Under the pieces are notes generated by a model that saw only the letters and a list, made by a program, of their open reading frames with translations, was not told the origin of the DNA and ran no database searches. Of a stretch of DNA of 64,000 bases, positions 50,458 through 57,819 are shown piece by piece. Position numbers and translations under genes: made by a program. Numbering within the stretch: position 1 is the first letter of the stretch; every line of letters starts with the position of its first letter. The DNA is from Lachnospiraceae bacterium (lineage in GTDB: Bacteria > Bacillota > Clostridia > Lachnospirales > Lachnospiraceae): assembly GCA_900766915.1 (NCBI GenBank), contig CAAFXE010000324.1, forward strand, positions 14,219 to 78,218. The letters run 5' to 3'.

Positions 50458-50686
50458 GTTTCCTACCAATTTCATTAAGAGAATCTCTCATGTCCACGCC
50501 TTCACCATTCGCAATCTGTTCTCGTGATTCCGCGAGATCTGATAGAATCTGCTTTGTACCTACTGGGATAAAAGGATTTGCAGGCTTTTCGGATGTAAAT
50601 AACTGCTGGGTAAATTTAAAAACTTTAAGTCTTGCATCTTCTGGCATTGCTTCCAACATAGACACTGTAGCATCAAGTGTACTCAT
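50444..50686 (-). CDS. Antitoxin of the RelE/ParE-type pair
   Basis: An 80-residue partner, encoded before and overlapping the toxin. It starts MSTLDATVSMLEAMPEDARL, a segment seen in antitoxins of type II systems in Clostridia, and ends SLNEIGRKHGFV. The C-terminal part probably wraps the toxin, and the N-terminal part may bind DNA (inference). GGAGG precedes the ATG by seven bases. Its promoter contains a perfect palindrome suited to autoregulation. Confidence 0.8.
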   Translation of the reverse strand: MSTLDATVSMLEAMPEDARLKVFKFTQQLFTSEKPANPFIPVGTKQILSDLAESREQIANGEGVDMRDSLNEIGRKHGFV

Positions 50687-50720
50687 AGAAAAACCTCCTT
50701 CCCAATGCTAACATCTGAGA

Positions 50721-50769
50721 ATATAACCTCTTGCAGTTATATTATACACGGACTACCGCAAAAGTTCAA
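50721..50769 (-). promoter_or_regulatory. Promoter and operator of the RelE-type toxin-antitoxin operon
   Basis: On the minus strand TTGAAC (50764-50769) and TATAAT (50741-50746) are 17 bases apart. ATATAAC, eight bases, GTTATAT (50721-50742) is a perfect palindrome touching the -10 and start point. Confidence 0.75.
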
Positions 50770-50802
50770 TTCTCTGCTTTTTGTTACGGAATTTTTCAAC
50801 TG

Positions 50803-51633
50803 TTACGATTCAGTGTAATATTCCTCTATATATTCTTCCAGAGTAATGCCCTTTTCCATGATGATTTTGGCAGCTTCTTCCCCAACATAGCGAAAATGCC
50901 ATGGTTCATAGATAATACCGGTAATATCGGTTTTACCATTTGGATAGCGTACAATAAATCCGTACTCCGCACAATGCTTGTAAAGCCATTTGTAGGCTGC
51001 GGTATTTTCCTGGGACTCGTCCAGCTTTACGTGTCTTGCATCCACCAGGTCGAGAGCCAGTCCAAGCTGATGCTCACTGGTACCGGGATAAGCAACCACT
51101 GTGGCAGCTTCTTCCCGTGCTTTTGTCACGGAGTAGCCTTTTTCCTGCTGAAGGCGCTGTACCTTGTCATCAAACAACTCTTTTTGATATTCGTAATCGC
51201 GATAGGCGGAAAGTGCAATGATTCGTACGTTTTCCGTGGAACGTGCATCTGCGATCATTTTTTTTAAGGCATCTGTAATGCGGCTGTCAGCTTCATAGCC
51301 GTTATCTGCATCTGCCAGTGATTCCGGTATGAAGGTTTCCGGCAGAGGGTTGTCCTTGTTTACCAGGGTGAGATTCCATGGGAGATTTTTTTCTATTTTT
51401 TTTGATTTTTCCGATTTTTGAACATTGGTTCCTTCTGTGGTAGCAGGAGACATGACGAAATCTATGGTAGGATCCTTTTTGGAGCCAATGAAAAATCCCA
51501 GAAGCAATCCCAGGAAAAATGCAACAACCGTAAAGCTGATGAGAAGCTTAAGAAACTGCTGTTTATTTTTTGACCTTTTCGCAGGCACCTTGGATTTTTT
51601 TCGAACGGAATGATTCCGTTGATCTTGTTTCAT
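50803..51633 (-). CDS. VanY-type D-alanyl-D-alanine carboxypeptidase
   Basis: A 276-residue membrane-anchored peptidase that trims the terminal D-Ala of cell-wall precursors. A basic N-terminus and one helix (about 28-50, FLKLLISFTVVAFFLGLLLG) anchor it. The catalytic M15B domain has SAYRDYEYQKELFDDKV, the zinc site SEHQLGLALDLVD and the second His motif EPWHFRYVG. AAAGGAG precedes the ATG. No vanHAX genes are near, so a housekeeping wall role rather than glycopeptide resistance is likely. Confidence 0.92.
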   Translation of the reverse strand: MKQDQRNHSVRKKSKVPAKRSKNKQQFLKLLISFTVVAFFLGLLLGFFIGSKKDPTIDFVMSPATTEGTNVQKSEKSKKIEKNLPWNLTLVNKDNPLPETFIPESLADADNGYEADSRITDALKKMIADARSTENVRIIALSAYRDYEYQKELFDDKVQRLQQEKGYSVTKAREEAATVVAYPGTSEHQLGLALDLVDARHVKLDESQENTAAYKWLYKHCAEYGFIVRYPNGKTDITGIIYEPWHFRYVGEEAAKIIMEKGITLEEYIEEYYTES

Positions 51634-51751
51634 GGGAGTTCTCCTTTACGTTAGTTATGCTAAAAAACAGTGTATCAGATATTTCTTATGAAATCCAATG
51701 AATTTGTGGTAAAATACAAATATTAAGAAAATGATAAGAAATGAGAAAACT

Positions 51752-52852
51752 ATGAAGCCATTAGGAATCTATATTCACATTCCCTTTTGCGTTCGTAAAT
51801 GCAGATATTGCGATTTTTTGTCAGGAGCTGCAGACAGAGAGATGCAGGGAAACTATGTGGAGAAGTTGTTGGAAGAAATTGAACAATATGCTGAACTGTT
51901 AGGTCAAAGGAGGATAGATACCATATTTTTCGGTGGGGGTACACCGAGTATTCTGGATGCAAAATACATTGTACAGATCATGGAGAGTCTGAAAAAATAT
52001 GGAAATATTTCAGGGGATGCGGAAATCTCTCTGGAAGCCAATCCGGGGACGGTGACGGAAGAAAAGCTCCTTCTCTGGAAAGAGGCAGGAATCAACCGCC
52101 TCAGCTTTGGACTTCAGTCTGCAGATAATGGGGAACTGAAAGAACTTGGCAGGATCCATACCTGGGAAGAGTTTACAGAAAATTTTTATCTTGCAAGAAG
52201 CTGTGGGTTTTCAAACATCAATGTAGATCTAATGTCTGCACTTCCGGGTCAGACTGTGGATAGCTGGAGAAAGACCATGGAAAAGGTGACTGCTTTGAAT
52301 CCGGAGCACATTTCCGCCTACAGCCTGATCATAGAAGAGGGAACACCATTTTATGACGCCTATGCGGACCACCCGGAACTTCTTCCCTCAGAGGAAGAAG
52401 AGCGCACCATGTATTATGAAACGAAGGCATATTTTTCATCCAAAGGCTATGAGCGGTATGAAATTTCAAACTATGCAAAAACCGGTTATGAATGCCGGCA
52501 TAATCTCTCCTACTGGGAGCGGACAGACTATCTTGGTCTTGGCCTTGGGGCAGCTTCTCTTCTTGGAAATGTACGAAAGAGTAACCAAAGCTCCCTGGAA
52601 GAATATATAAAAGGAAATTTTTCAGGTGAGCAGGAAATTCTAAGTGATGTCAATGCCATGGAGGAATATTTCTTTCTTGGGCTTCGGAAAATGAAGGGTG
52701 TGGACTGGACACCTTACAGAACCTTTTATGAAGACATGGTAGAAAGGCTGGTGAAACAGGGATTACTTAAAAAAGACGGAAAAATGATTCGTCTGACGGA
52801 GCTTGGAATCGATGTGAGCAATTCCGTGCTGGCAGAATTCCTCATAGAATAG
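51752..52852 (+). CDS. hemW: HemW-like radical SAM protein (heme chaperone)
   Basis: A 366-residue radical SAM protein once called coproporphyrinogen III oxidase-like. The iron-sulfur motif CVRKCRYCDF (CxxxCxxC) is near residue 18, with IDTIFFGGGTPSIL and NRLSFGLQSADNGELKELGR next. The CxxxCxxC lacks the fourth Cys of true HemN, and the HemN-specific N-terminal extension is absent, which fits HemW, a heme chaperone. The ORF opens at 51731; the ATG at 51752 matches family starts, though its ribosome site is weak. In many Firmicutes hemW follows lepA and precedes hrcA, and here it still lies between those loci. Confidence 0.9.
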   Translation: MKPLGIYIHIPFCVRKCRYCDFLSGAADREMQGNYVEKLLEEIEQYAELLGQRRIDTIFFGGGTPSILDAKYIVQIMESLKKYGNISGDAEISLEANPGTVTEEKLLLWKEAGINRLSFGLQSADNGELKELGRIHTWEEFTENFYLARSCGFSNINVDLMSALPGQTVDSWRKTMEKVTALNPEHISAYSLIIEEGTPFYDAYADHPELLPSEEEERTMYYETKAYFSSKGYERYEISNYAKTGYECRHNLSYWERTDYLGLGLGAASLLGNVRKSNQSSLEEYIKGNFSGEQEILSDVNAMEEYFFLGLRKMKGVDWTPYRTFYEDMVERLVKQGLLKKDGKMIRLTELGIDVSNSVLAEFLIE

Positions 52853-52860
52853 AAAAATCT

Positions 52861-52886
52861 GTATCTGGAAGGTATTGAACAGATAC
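52861..52886 (+). repeat. Dispersed palindromic repeat, copy 12
   Basis: Perfect GTATCTG/CAGATAC arms flank GAAGGTATTGAA. It lies eight bases after the hemW stop, before the MoxR operon. Confidence 0.7.
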
Positions 52887-52963
52887 GAAAATCTTAGCTT
52901 GGCTGTAAGATGTTTTTAGAGTATGATAAGGTTACTAAGGAATAAAGAAATGGAGACCAACGT

Positions 52964-53875
52964 ATGAATCTGGATTTTTTAAGACAACAGAATGTAAGCG
53001 AAAGCTTGATCATAGATGTAGAAAACTTTAGAAAACAATATCCATTGGAGGGGAATCTCAAAGAGCGTCTTACAAAGCCGCCAATTCCTTTCTATGGAAA
53101 AGAAATATTAGAGATGGCCATTGCAGCATTACTGAAGGGAGAAAATTTGCTGCTTTCCGGCGGGAAGGCTACAGGAAAAAATATTCTGGCGGAAAATCTT
53201 GCGTACATTTTTGGAAGACCATCCTATAATATTTCTTTCCACGTCAATGTAGACAGTGCCGCACTCATTGGCACAGACACCTTTATCAATAATGAGGTGT
53301 GTTTGCGCAAAGGGATGGTAACACTCTGTGCAGAAAACGGTGGTTTTGGCGTGTTTGACGAGATCAATATGGCAAAAAATGATGCCGTGTCAGTTCTTCA
53401 TGCGGCACTGGATTACCGGGGAATCATTGATATCCCGGGCTATGAGCGTATAGAACTTCATCCTGCTACCCGCTTTATTGGAACCATGAACTATGGCTAC
53501 GCAGGCACCAAAGAATTAAATGAAGCCTTGGTATCCCGGTTTATGGTCATCAATATGCCAAAGCAGGATCGAGAAACTGTTATGTTGATTTTAAAGACCT
53601 ATTTTCCGGAGGCAAAGGAAAAAGCCTTAGACCAGTTTGCAGGATTGTTCCTTGACTTACAGCTGAAAGCAGAGCACAGCGAGATTTCCACCAAATCTGT
53701 GGATATCCGCGGCCTGATCGGAGCATTAAAAACCATCCAGACAGGTTTAAAACCCACTGCGGCAGTCCATATGGGAATCACCAATAAAAGCTTTGATATT
53801 TTTGAAAGAGAAATCGTGGAAGATATTGTGATGACCAGGATTCCGGAAGACTGGACAAGGGAAGATGTGTTTTAA
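52964..53875 (+). CDS. MoxR-like AAA+ ATPase
   Basis: A 303-residue AAA+ ATPase of the MoxR/RavA type. The Walker A region is SGGKATGKNIL, where Asn replaces the usual Ser/Thr after GK; Walker B is GVFDEINMAK; the sensor region is RFIGTMNYGYAG, with an Arg-finger area at ALVSRFMVINMP. MoxR ATPases work with von Willebrand factor A proteins to activate or assemble partner complexes, and such a gene overlaps this stop by one base. GGAGA precedes the ATG. The client is unknown. Confidence 0.9.
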   Translation: MNLDFLRQQNVSESLIIDVENFRKQYPLEGNLKERLTKPPIPFYGKEILEMAIAALLKGENLLLSGGKATGKNILAENLAYIFGRPSYNISFHVNVDSAALIGTDTFINNEVCLRKGMVTLCAENGGFGVFDEINMAKNDAVSVLHAALDYRGIIDIPGYERIELHPATRFIGTMNYGYAGTKELNEALVSRFMVINMPKQDRETVMLILKTYFPEAKEKALDQFAGLFLDLQLKAEHSEISTKSVDIRGLIGALKTIQTGLKPTAAVHMGITNKSFDIFEREIVEDIVMTRIPEDWTREDVF

Positions 53876-55623
53876 TGGAAGAAACAAGGGATTTGTTTGA
53901 AATAGAAAACAGAATGAAAAATCTGCTCTGGACGGTCAGCGGTGACTATACGCTGGATGCGAAGCTAAATGTAGAAGCATTTATGCATTCCAAATACAGT
54001 GCGCTGTATGATGCCATCAAGCAGGGGGCCATGGCAAAGTATTTTTCCATGGATGAATACAGCATGTATCTGGTAAAGAAGCTGTATTACGGTGCGGATG
54101 AAGTGGGACTTATGAAGGTTTCCGGTCTTTGCATTGATATGGCATGTTCAGAAAAAATCAGTACAGAGCGTCAGGGCGTAAGAAATATCAGGAAGCGTGC
54201 CTATGAGGAGATTCTTGAAAAAGACTTTGCCGGTATGCAGGCAGATGGAAAACTGGGAAAGCTTCGTTTTTCCATGATCCGCCGGGAAATGGATCCTTCC
54301 TATCGGACAGAGAGCCGCCTTAAGGAGGCGCTTTTGGAACTGCAGAGCCTGAAAAATACAAATGATACCATGGATATTATCCGTGTGACAGACTGGATTT
54401 ACAACACTTATGTGGACGAGGATTTTGAAAAACGCCACGGAGACCTGGAAAAGATCCTTTCTGTTACCCTGGAAGAGCTTCAGGAATTTGACTGGAAGGA
54501 TTTCCTGTCAGAAGAAGTCTACGAAAATATGCTGGAGCAAATGAAAAACCAGGTCGCAGAAAACATGACGGAGCTTTCCGAAGAAAATAAAGAAAAGAAA
54601 CGCTCCGGGGCAGGGCGGATCATTTTAAATGACAAGGCTTTGGAAAAAATGCACTCCTATATTGAATGGAACTACGGCAAAAGCTATCTGACAGAGCTGG
54701 AACAAAAGCAGATCAACCGGCAGCTTTGCTATGGAGCCCATAAAGGGTGTACCATTTATATGACGGAAGGGATCCTGAAAAACCCGGTAGCGGTAAACAA
54801 TACCTATGTGTTGGTACAGCGTTCCAGAGAACTGAATCTGAATACCTACCGGCAGAATGCCAATGTGACCAGAAGAAACATTGAAATTCTGGAAGCTACC
54901 TTAACCAGAGCATTGCGTGCACGCAGCGAAAAAGAATATGTCCCGGCCCAGTATGGTGTGCTCCGCCCGGAGAGGCTTTGGAAGGTCGGACGGACAAAAG
55001 AGTATCAGGTATTTGATAAGGAAACAAAAAAACAGAATGAAGAATTTGTAGTAGAGCTTCTCATCGATGCCTCCGGTTCTCAACAGAAACGTCAAAACTA
55101 TGTGGCACTGCAAAGCTTTGTGGTATCCAATGCATTATCCCGCGTGGGAATTCCCCATAGGGCCATGAGCTTTTGCACCTTCTGGGATTATACGATTCTA
55201 CACAGGTTTCGCGATTATGAGGATGGGGAGGACAAGGACTGGAATCTCTTTGAGTTTCGGGGTTCTTCCAACAACCGTGATGGGTTGGCTGTCAGGATGG
55301 CTGCGGAGAGTCTGATGAAGAGAGAAGAGCCTAATAAGGTACTGATCATTTTAAGTGACGGTCGTCCCAATGATCAGAATGTAAACCGCCCCAACGCCCC
55401 GGATGCACCCTTATATACCGGGGAATATGCCATCAAAGATACTGCCATGGAGGTACGCCGGGCAAGAAGCTTAGGTATTGCTGTGCTGGGAGTATTTATG
55501 GGAGAAGAACAGGACTTATCCGCTGAGCGAAAAATATTTGGCAAGGATTTTGCCTATATCAAAAATATTTCAAACTTTTCCAACGTGGTAGGAAGATATT
55601 TAAAGAAACAGTTGGAGGAATAG
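53875..55623 (+). CDS. VWA domain-containing protein (MoxR partner)
   Basis: A 582-residue cytosolic protein without signal or membrane helix. The N-terminal 380 residues are helical and unassigned; the C-terminal 200 residues are a von Willebrand factor A domain with the MIDAS motif LLIDASGSQQ, the Thr/Asp positions near SNNRDGLAVRM and the late IILSDGRPND. This arrangement resembles CoxE/NorD/CobT-like partners of MoxR ATPases. The ATG overlaps the MoxR stop, so the pair is coupled. A 77-residue gene follows after eight bases. Confidence 0.88.
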   Translation: MEETRDLFEIENRMKNLLWTVSGDYTLDAKLNVEAFMHSKYSALYDAIKQGAMAKYFSMDEYSMYLVKKLYYGADEVGLMKVSGLCIDMACSEKISTERQGVRNIRKRAYEEILEKDFAGMQADGKLGKLRFSMIRREMDPSYRTESRLKEALLELQSLKNTNDTMDIIRVTDWIYNTYVDEDFEKRHGDLEKILSVTLEELQEFDWKDFLSEEVYENMLEQMKNQVAENMTELSEENKEKKRSGAGRIILNDKALEKMHSYIEWNYGKSYLTELEQKQINRQLCYGAHKGCTIYMTEGILKNPVAVNNTYVLVQRSRELNLNTYRQNANVTRRNIEILEATLTRALRARSEKEYVPAQYGVLRPERLWKVGRTKEYQVFDKETKKQNEEFVVELLIDASGSQQKRQNYVALQSFVVSNALSRVGIPHRAMSFCTFWDYTILHRFRDYEDGEDKDWNLFEFRGSSNNRDGLAVRMAAESLMKREEPNKVLIILSDGRPNDQNVNRPNAPDAPLYTGEYAIKDTAMEVRRARSLGIAVLGVFMGEEQDLSAERKIFGKDFAYIKNISNFSNVVGRYLKKQLEE

Positions 55624-55631
55624 GAGGAAGG

Positions 55632-55865
55632 ATGAAAGAGTATGAGGTTGTGCACGAGATCTTAAATGAATGTGCCAGAAATCAGATGAGGGATATTTTT
55701 ATAGAAGAAATTGAAATCCCCGAAGGTGCCTATGAGGATTACATCCGCACCAAACATAAGGACAAAGAGCTTGTGATGGAGCGTGAAGATTTAGCTGACG
55801 GCAGTGTCCGCTATACCGTAGAAACATCAGGCATCATTCAAAAATATACGTTCACAGAGATTTAA
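55632..55865 (+). CDS. Small hypothetical protein of the MoxR/VWA operon
   Basis: I recognise no family. The 77-residue acidic protein starts MKEYEVVHEILNECARNQMR and ends in strands VRYTVETSGIIQKYTFTEI; it has no membrane helix. AGGAGGAAGG precedes the ATG, and a terminator follows the stop directly, making it the third and last gene of the operon. It could be a client or regulator of the MoxR/VWA pair (inference). Confidence 0.75.
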   Translation: MKEYEVVHEILNECARNQMRDIFIEEIEIPEGAYEDYIRTKHKDKELVMEREDLADGSVRYTVETSGIIQKYTFTEI

Positions 55866-55899
55866 AGAAACAGCCGGGATTTCCCCGGCTGTTTCTTAT
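55865..55899 (+). terminator. Terminator of the MoxR operon
   Basis: AAGAAACAGCCGGG pairs perfectly with CCCGGCTGTTTCTT over 14 bases. Confidence 0.85.
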
Positions 55900-55945
55900 G
55901 AAAAAATATTCCAAAAATAACTTTCTTAAAAAAATATAAACACAC

Positions 55946-55974
55946 TTGACAATATGAAAGGGCAGTGCTACATT
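55946..55974 (+). promoter_or_regulatory. Promoter of the hrcA operon
   Basis: TTGACA and TACATT are 17 bases apart; CIRCE begins 14 bases downstream, at or near the transcription start. Confidence 0.85.
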
Positions 55975-55988
55975 AGGTAATGTAAATA

Positions 55989-56015
55989 TTAGCACTCCAG
56001 TAAAACGAGTGCTAA
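55989..56015 (+). promoter_or_regulatory. CIRCE element of the hrcA-grpE-dnaK-dnaJ operon
   Basis: TTAGCACTC, nine bases, GAGTGCTAA, a perfect HrcA-binding palindrome 28 bases before the hrcA ATG. Confidence 0.97.
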
Positions 56016-56043
56016 CAGAACAAACCGAAAGGGAGGCGGGCCA

Positions 56044-57075
56044 ATGCAATTGGATGAGAGAAAAATGAAAATTTTAAAAGCGATCATCCAGAACTATTTG
56101 GAGACCGGAGAACCGGTAGGTTCCAGAACGATTTCCAAGTACACGGATTTAAGCTTGAGTTCGGCTACCATTCGAAATGAAATGGCTGATCTGGAAGAGA
56201 TGGGATACATTGTACAGCCTCATACTTCCGCAGGAAGGATTCCTTCCGATAAAGGCTACCGACTTTATGTAGATCAGATGATGCAGGAAAAGGATGAAGA
56301 GATCCGCGAAGTCAAACAGATGATGATCGAGCGGACAGACAAGGTGGAACAGGTGTTAAAGCAGGTGGTAAAGGTACTGGCAAGCAATACCAACTACGCA
56401 ACCATGATATCTGCACCAAAGATCCACAGGAAGAAAGTGAAATTCCTGCAGCTGTCAAAGGTTGACGAAACCCAGTTGCTTGCGGTAATCGTTATCGAGG
56501 GCAATGTGGTTCGTAATAAACTGCTGAATCTGAATGAACCGATTGATGATGAGACGATTTTGAAATTAAATCTTCTGCTGAATACCATGCTCAATGGTCT
56601 GAGTATTGAAGAAATCAATCTTCAAATGATCACCAACCTGAAAAATCAGGCAGGAGCCCATGGAGAGCTGGTAGGAGAGATCATCGATGCAGTGGCAGAG
56701 GCTATTCATTCAAAACCGGAAACTGAAATTTATACCAGTGGTACAACAAACATTTTCAAATATCCGGAATTGGCAGACAAGGGAAAGGCAAGTGAACTGA
56801 TCAACACTCTGGAAGAAAAACAGGAATTGACAGGACTTGTGAATGAAACGCTGGAGCACAGTGAAAACAGAGGAATTCAGGTTTACATCGGACAGGAAAC
56901 ACCGATTCAGACGATGAAGGACTGCAGCGTGGTAACAGCAACCTATGAATTAGGTGAGGGACTTCAGAGCACTATAGGTATTATCGGACCGAAGCGTATG
57001 GATTATGAGCATGTGCTTCGTACACTGAATCAGTTGATGGACCAGTTGGATGAAATCTATAAAAAGAAGGAATAG
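56044..57075 (+). CDS. hrcA: Heat-inducible transcription repressor HrcA
   Basis: A 343-residue repressor that binds CIRCE; its activity depends on GroEL. The N-terminal winged helix has ILKAIIQNYLETGEPVGSRT and LSSATIRNEMADLEEMGYIV, followed by PHTSAGRIPSDKGYRLYVD. A long effector domain fills the rest. The length is standard. GGGAGG precedes the ATG. First gene of its own operon; a second CIRCE copy in the window shows it also controls htpG. Confidence 0.97.
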   Translation: MQLDERKMKILKAIIQNYLETGEPVGSRTISKYTDLSLSSATIRNEMADLEEMGYIVQPHTSAGRIPSDKGYRLYVDQMMQEKDEEIREVKQMMIERTDKVEQVLKQVVKVLASNTNYATMISAPKIHRKKVKFLQLSKVDETQLLAVIVIEGNVVRNKLLNLNEPIDDETILKLNLLLNTMLNGLSIEEINLQMITNLKNQAGAHGELVGEIIDAVAEAIHSKPETEIYTSGTTNIFKYPELADKGKASELINTLEEKQELTGLVNETLEHSENRGIQVYIGQETPIQTMKDCSVVTATYELGEGLQSTIGIIGPKRMDYEHVLRTLNQLMDQLDEIYKKKE

Positions 57076-57085
57076 AAAGGCGTGA

Positions 57086-57754
57086 ATGGGCGTGGAGAAC
57101 AATCAGGAAATTGAAAAGGAATTAGAAGAAGCTGCCTGTGAGACAGCAGAAACAGAAAATGAAGAAGCTGCCTGTGAGACAGCGGAAACAGAAAATGTAG
57201 AAGCTGCAGAAACGACAGCAGAAGCTGCAGAAGCAACAGAAGAAGCAGAAACGGAAGATAAGGCGGAAGAAACTGCTGAAAAGAAAGGGTTCTTCGGTAA
57301 GAAAAAAGATAAGAAGGACAAAAAAGATGCAAGAATCGAGGAATTGGAAGACAGAGTAAAACGTCAGCTGGCTGAGTTTGAAAATTTCCGTAACCGTACA
57401 GAAAAGGAAAAATCCAGAATGTACGAATTCGGAGCCAGAGATGTTATTGAAAAAATGCTTCCGATCGTAGATAACTTTGAAAGAGGTCTGGCATCCATTC
57501 CGGAGGAAGAAAAAGATAGTCCGGTGGCAAGCGGTATGGAAATGATCTATAAGCAGTTTATGACCGCTTTGGAAGGACTCGGTGTTACACCGATCGAAGC
57601 ATTGAACAAACCTTTCGATCCGAATTTCCATAATGCAGTGATGCATGTGGAGGATGAAACAATCGAAGAAAGCACAGTCGTAGAAGAATTCCAGAAGGGA
57701 TACATCTACAAAGATAATGTGATCCGCTACAGTATGGTAAAAGTAGCGAACTAA
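57086..57754 (+). CDS. grpE: Nucleotide exchange factor GrpE
   Basis: A 222-residue cochaperone that drives ADP release from DnaK. Residues about 1-70 are acidic and Ala/Glu/Thr-rich, with a tandem 12-residue repeat (EEAACETAETEN twice) and a Lys-rich KKGFFGKKKDKKDKKD break. The coiled coil (EELEDRVKRQLAEFENFRNR) and the beta domain (FDPNFHNAVMHVED, VVEEFQKGYIYKDNVIRYS) are typical. The ATG follows the hrcA stop by ten bases. The 36-base DNA repeat differs at one base between copies, a sign of recent duplication. Confidence 0.96.
   Translation: MGVENNQEIEKELEEAACETAETENEEAACETAETENVEAAETTAEAAEATEEAETEDKAEETAEKKGFFGKKKDKKDKKDARIEELEDRVKRQLAEFENFRNRTEKEKSRMYEFGARDVIEKMLPIVDNFERGLASIPEEEKDSPVASGMEMIYKQFMTALEGLGVTPIEALNKPFDPNFHNAVMHVEDETIEESTVVEEFQKGYIYKDNVIRYSMVKVAN
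57125..57196 (+). repeat. Tandem 36-bp repeat within grpE
   Basis: Two copies (57125-57160 and 57161-57196) differ at one position, GCAGAA versus GCGGAA. Each encodes a 12-residue acidic unit with one Cys. Confidence 0.85.
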
Positions 57755-57819
57755 TGCATATAATCTTATTTACAGTATAGAAAACAATAACGACTTAGAG
57801 TAACAGGAGGACTTAAGTT

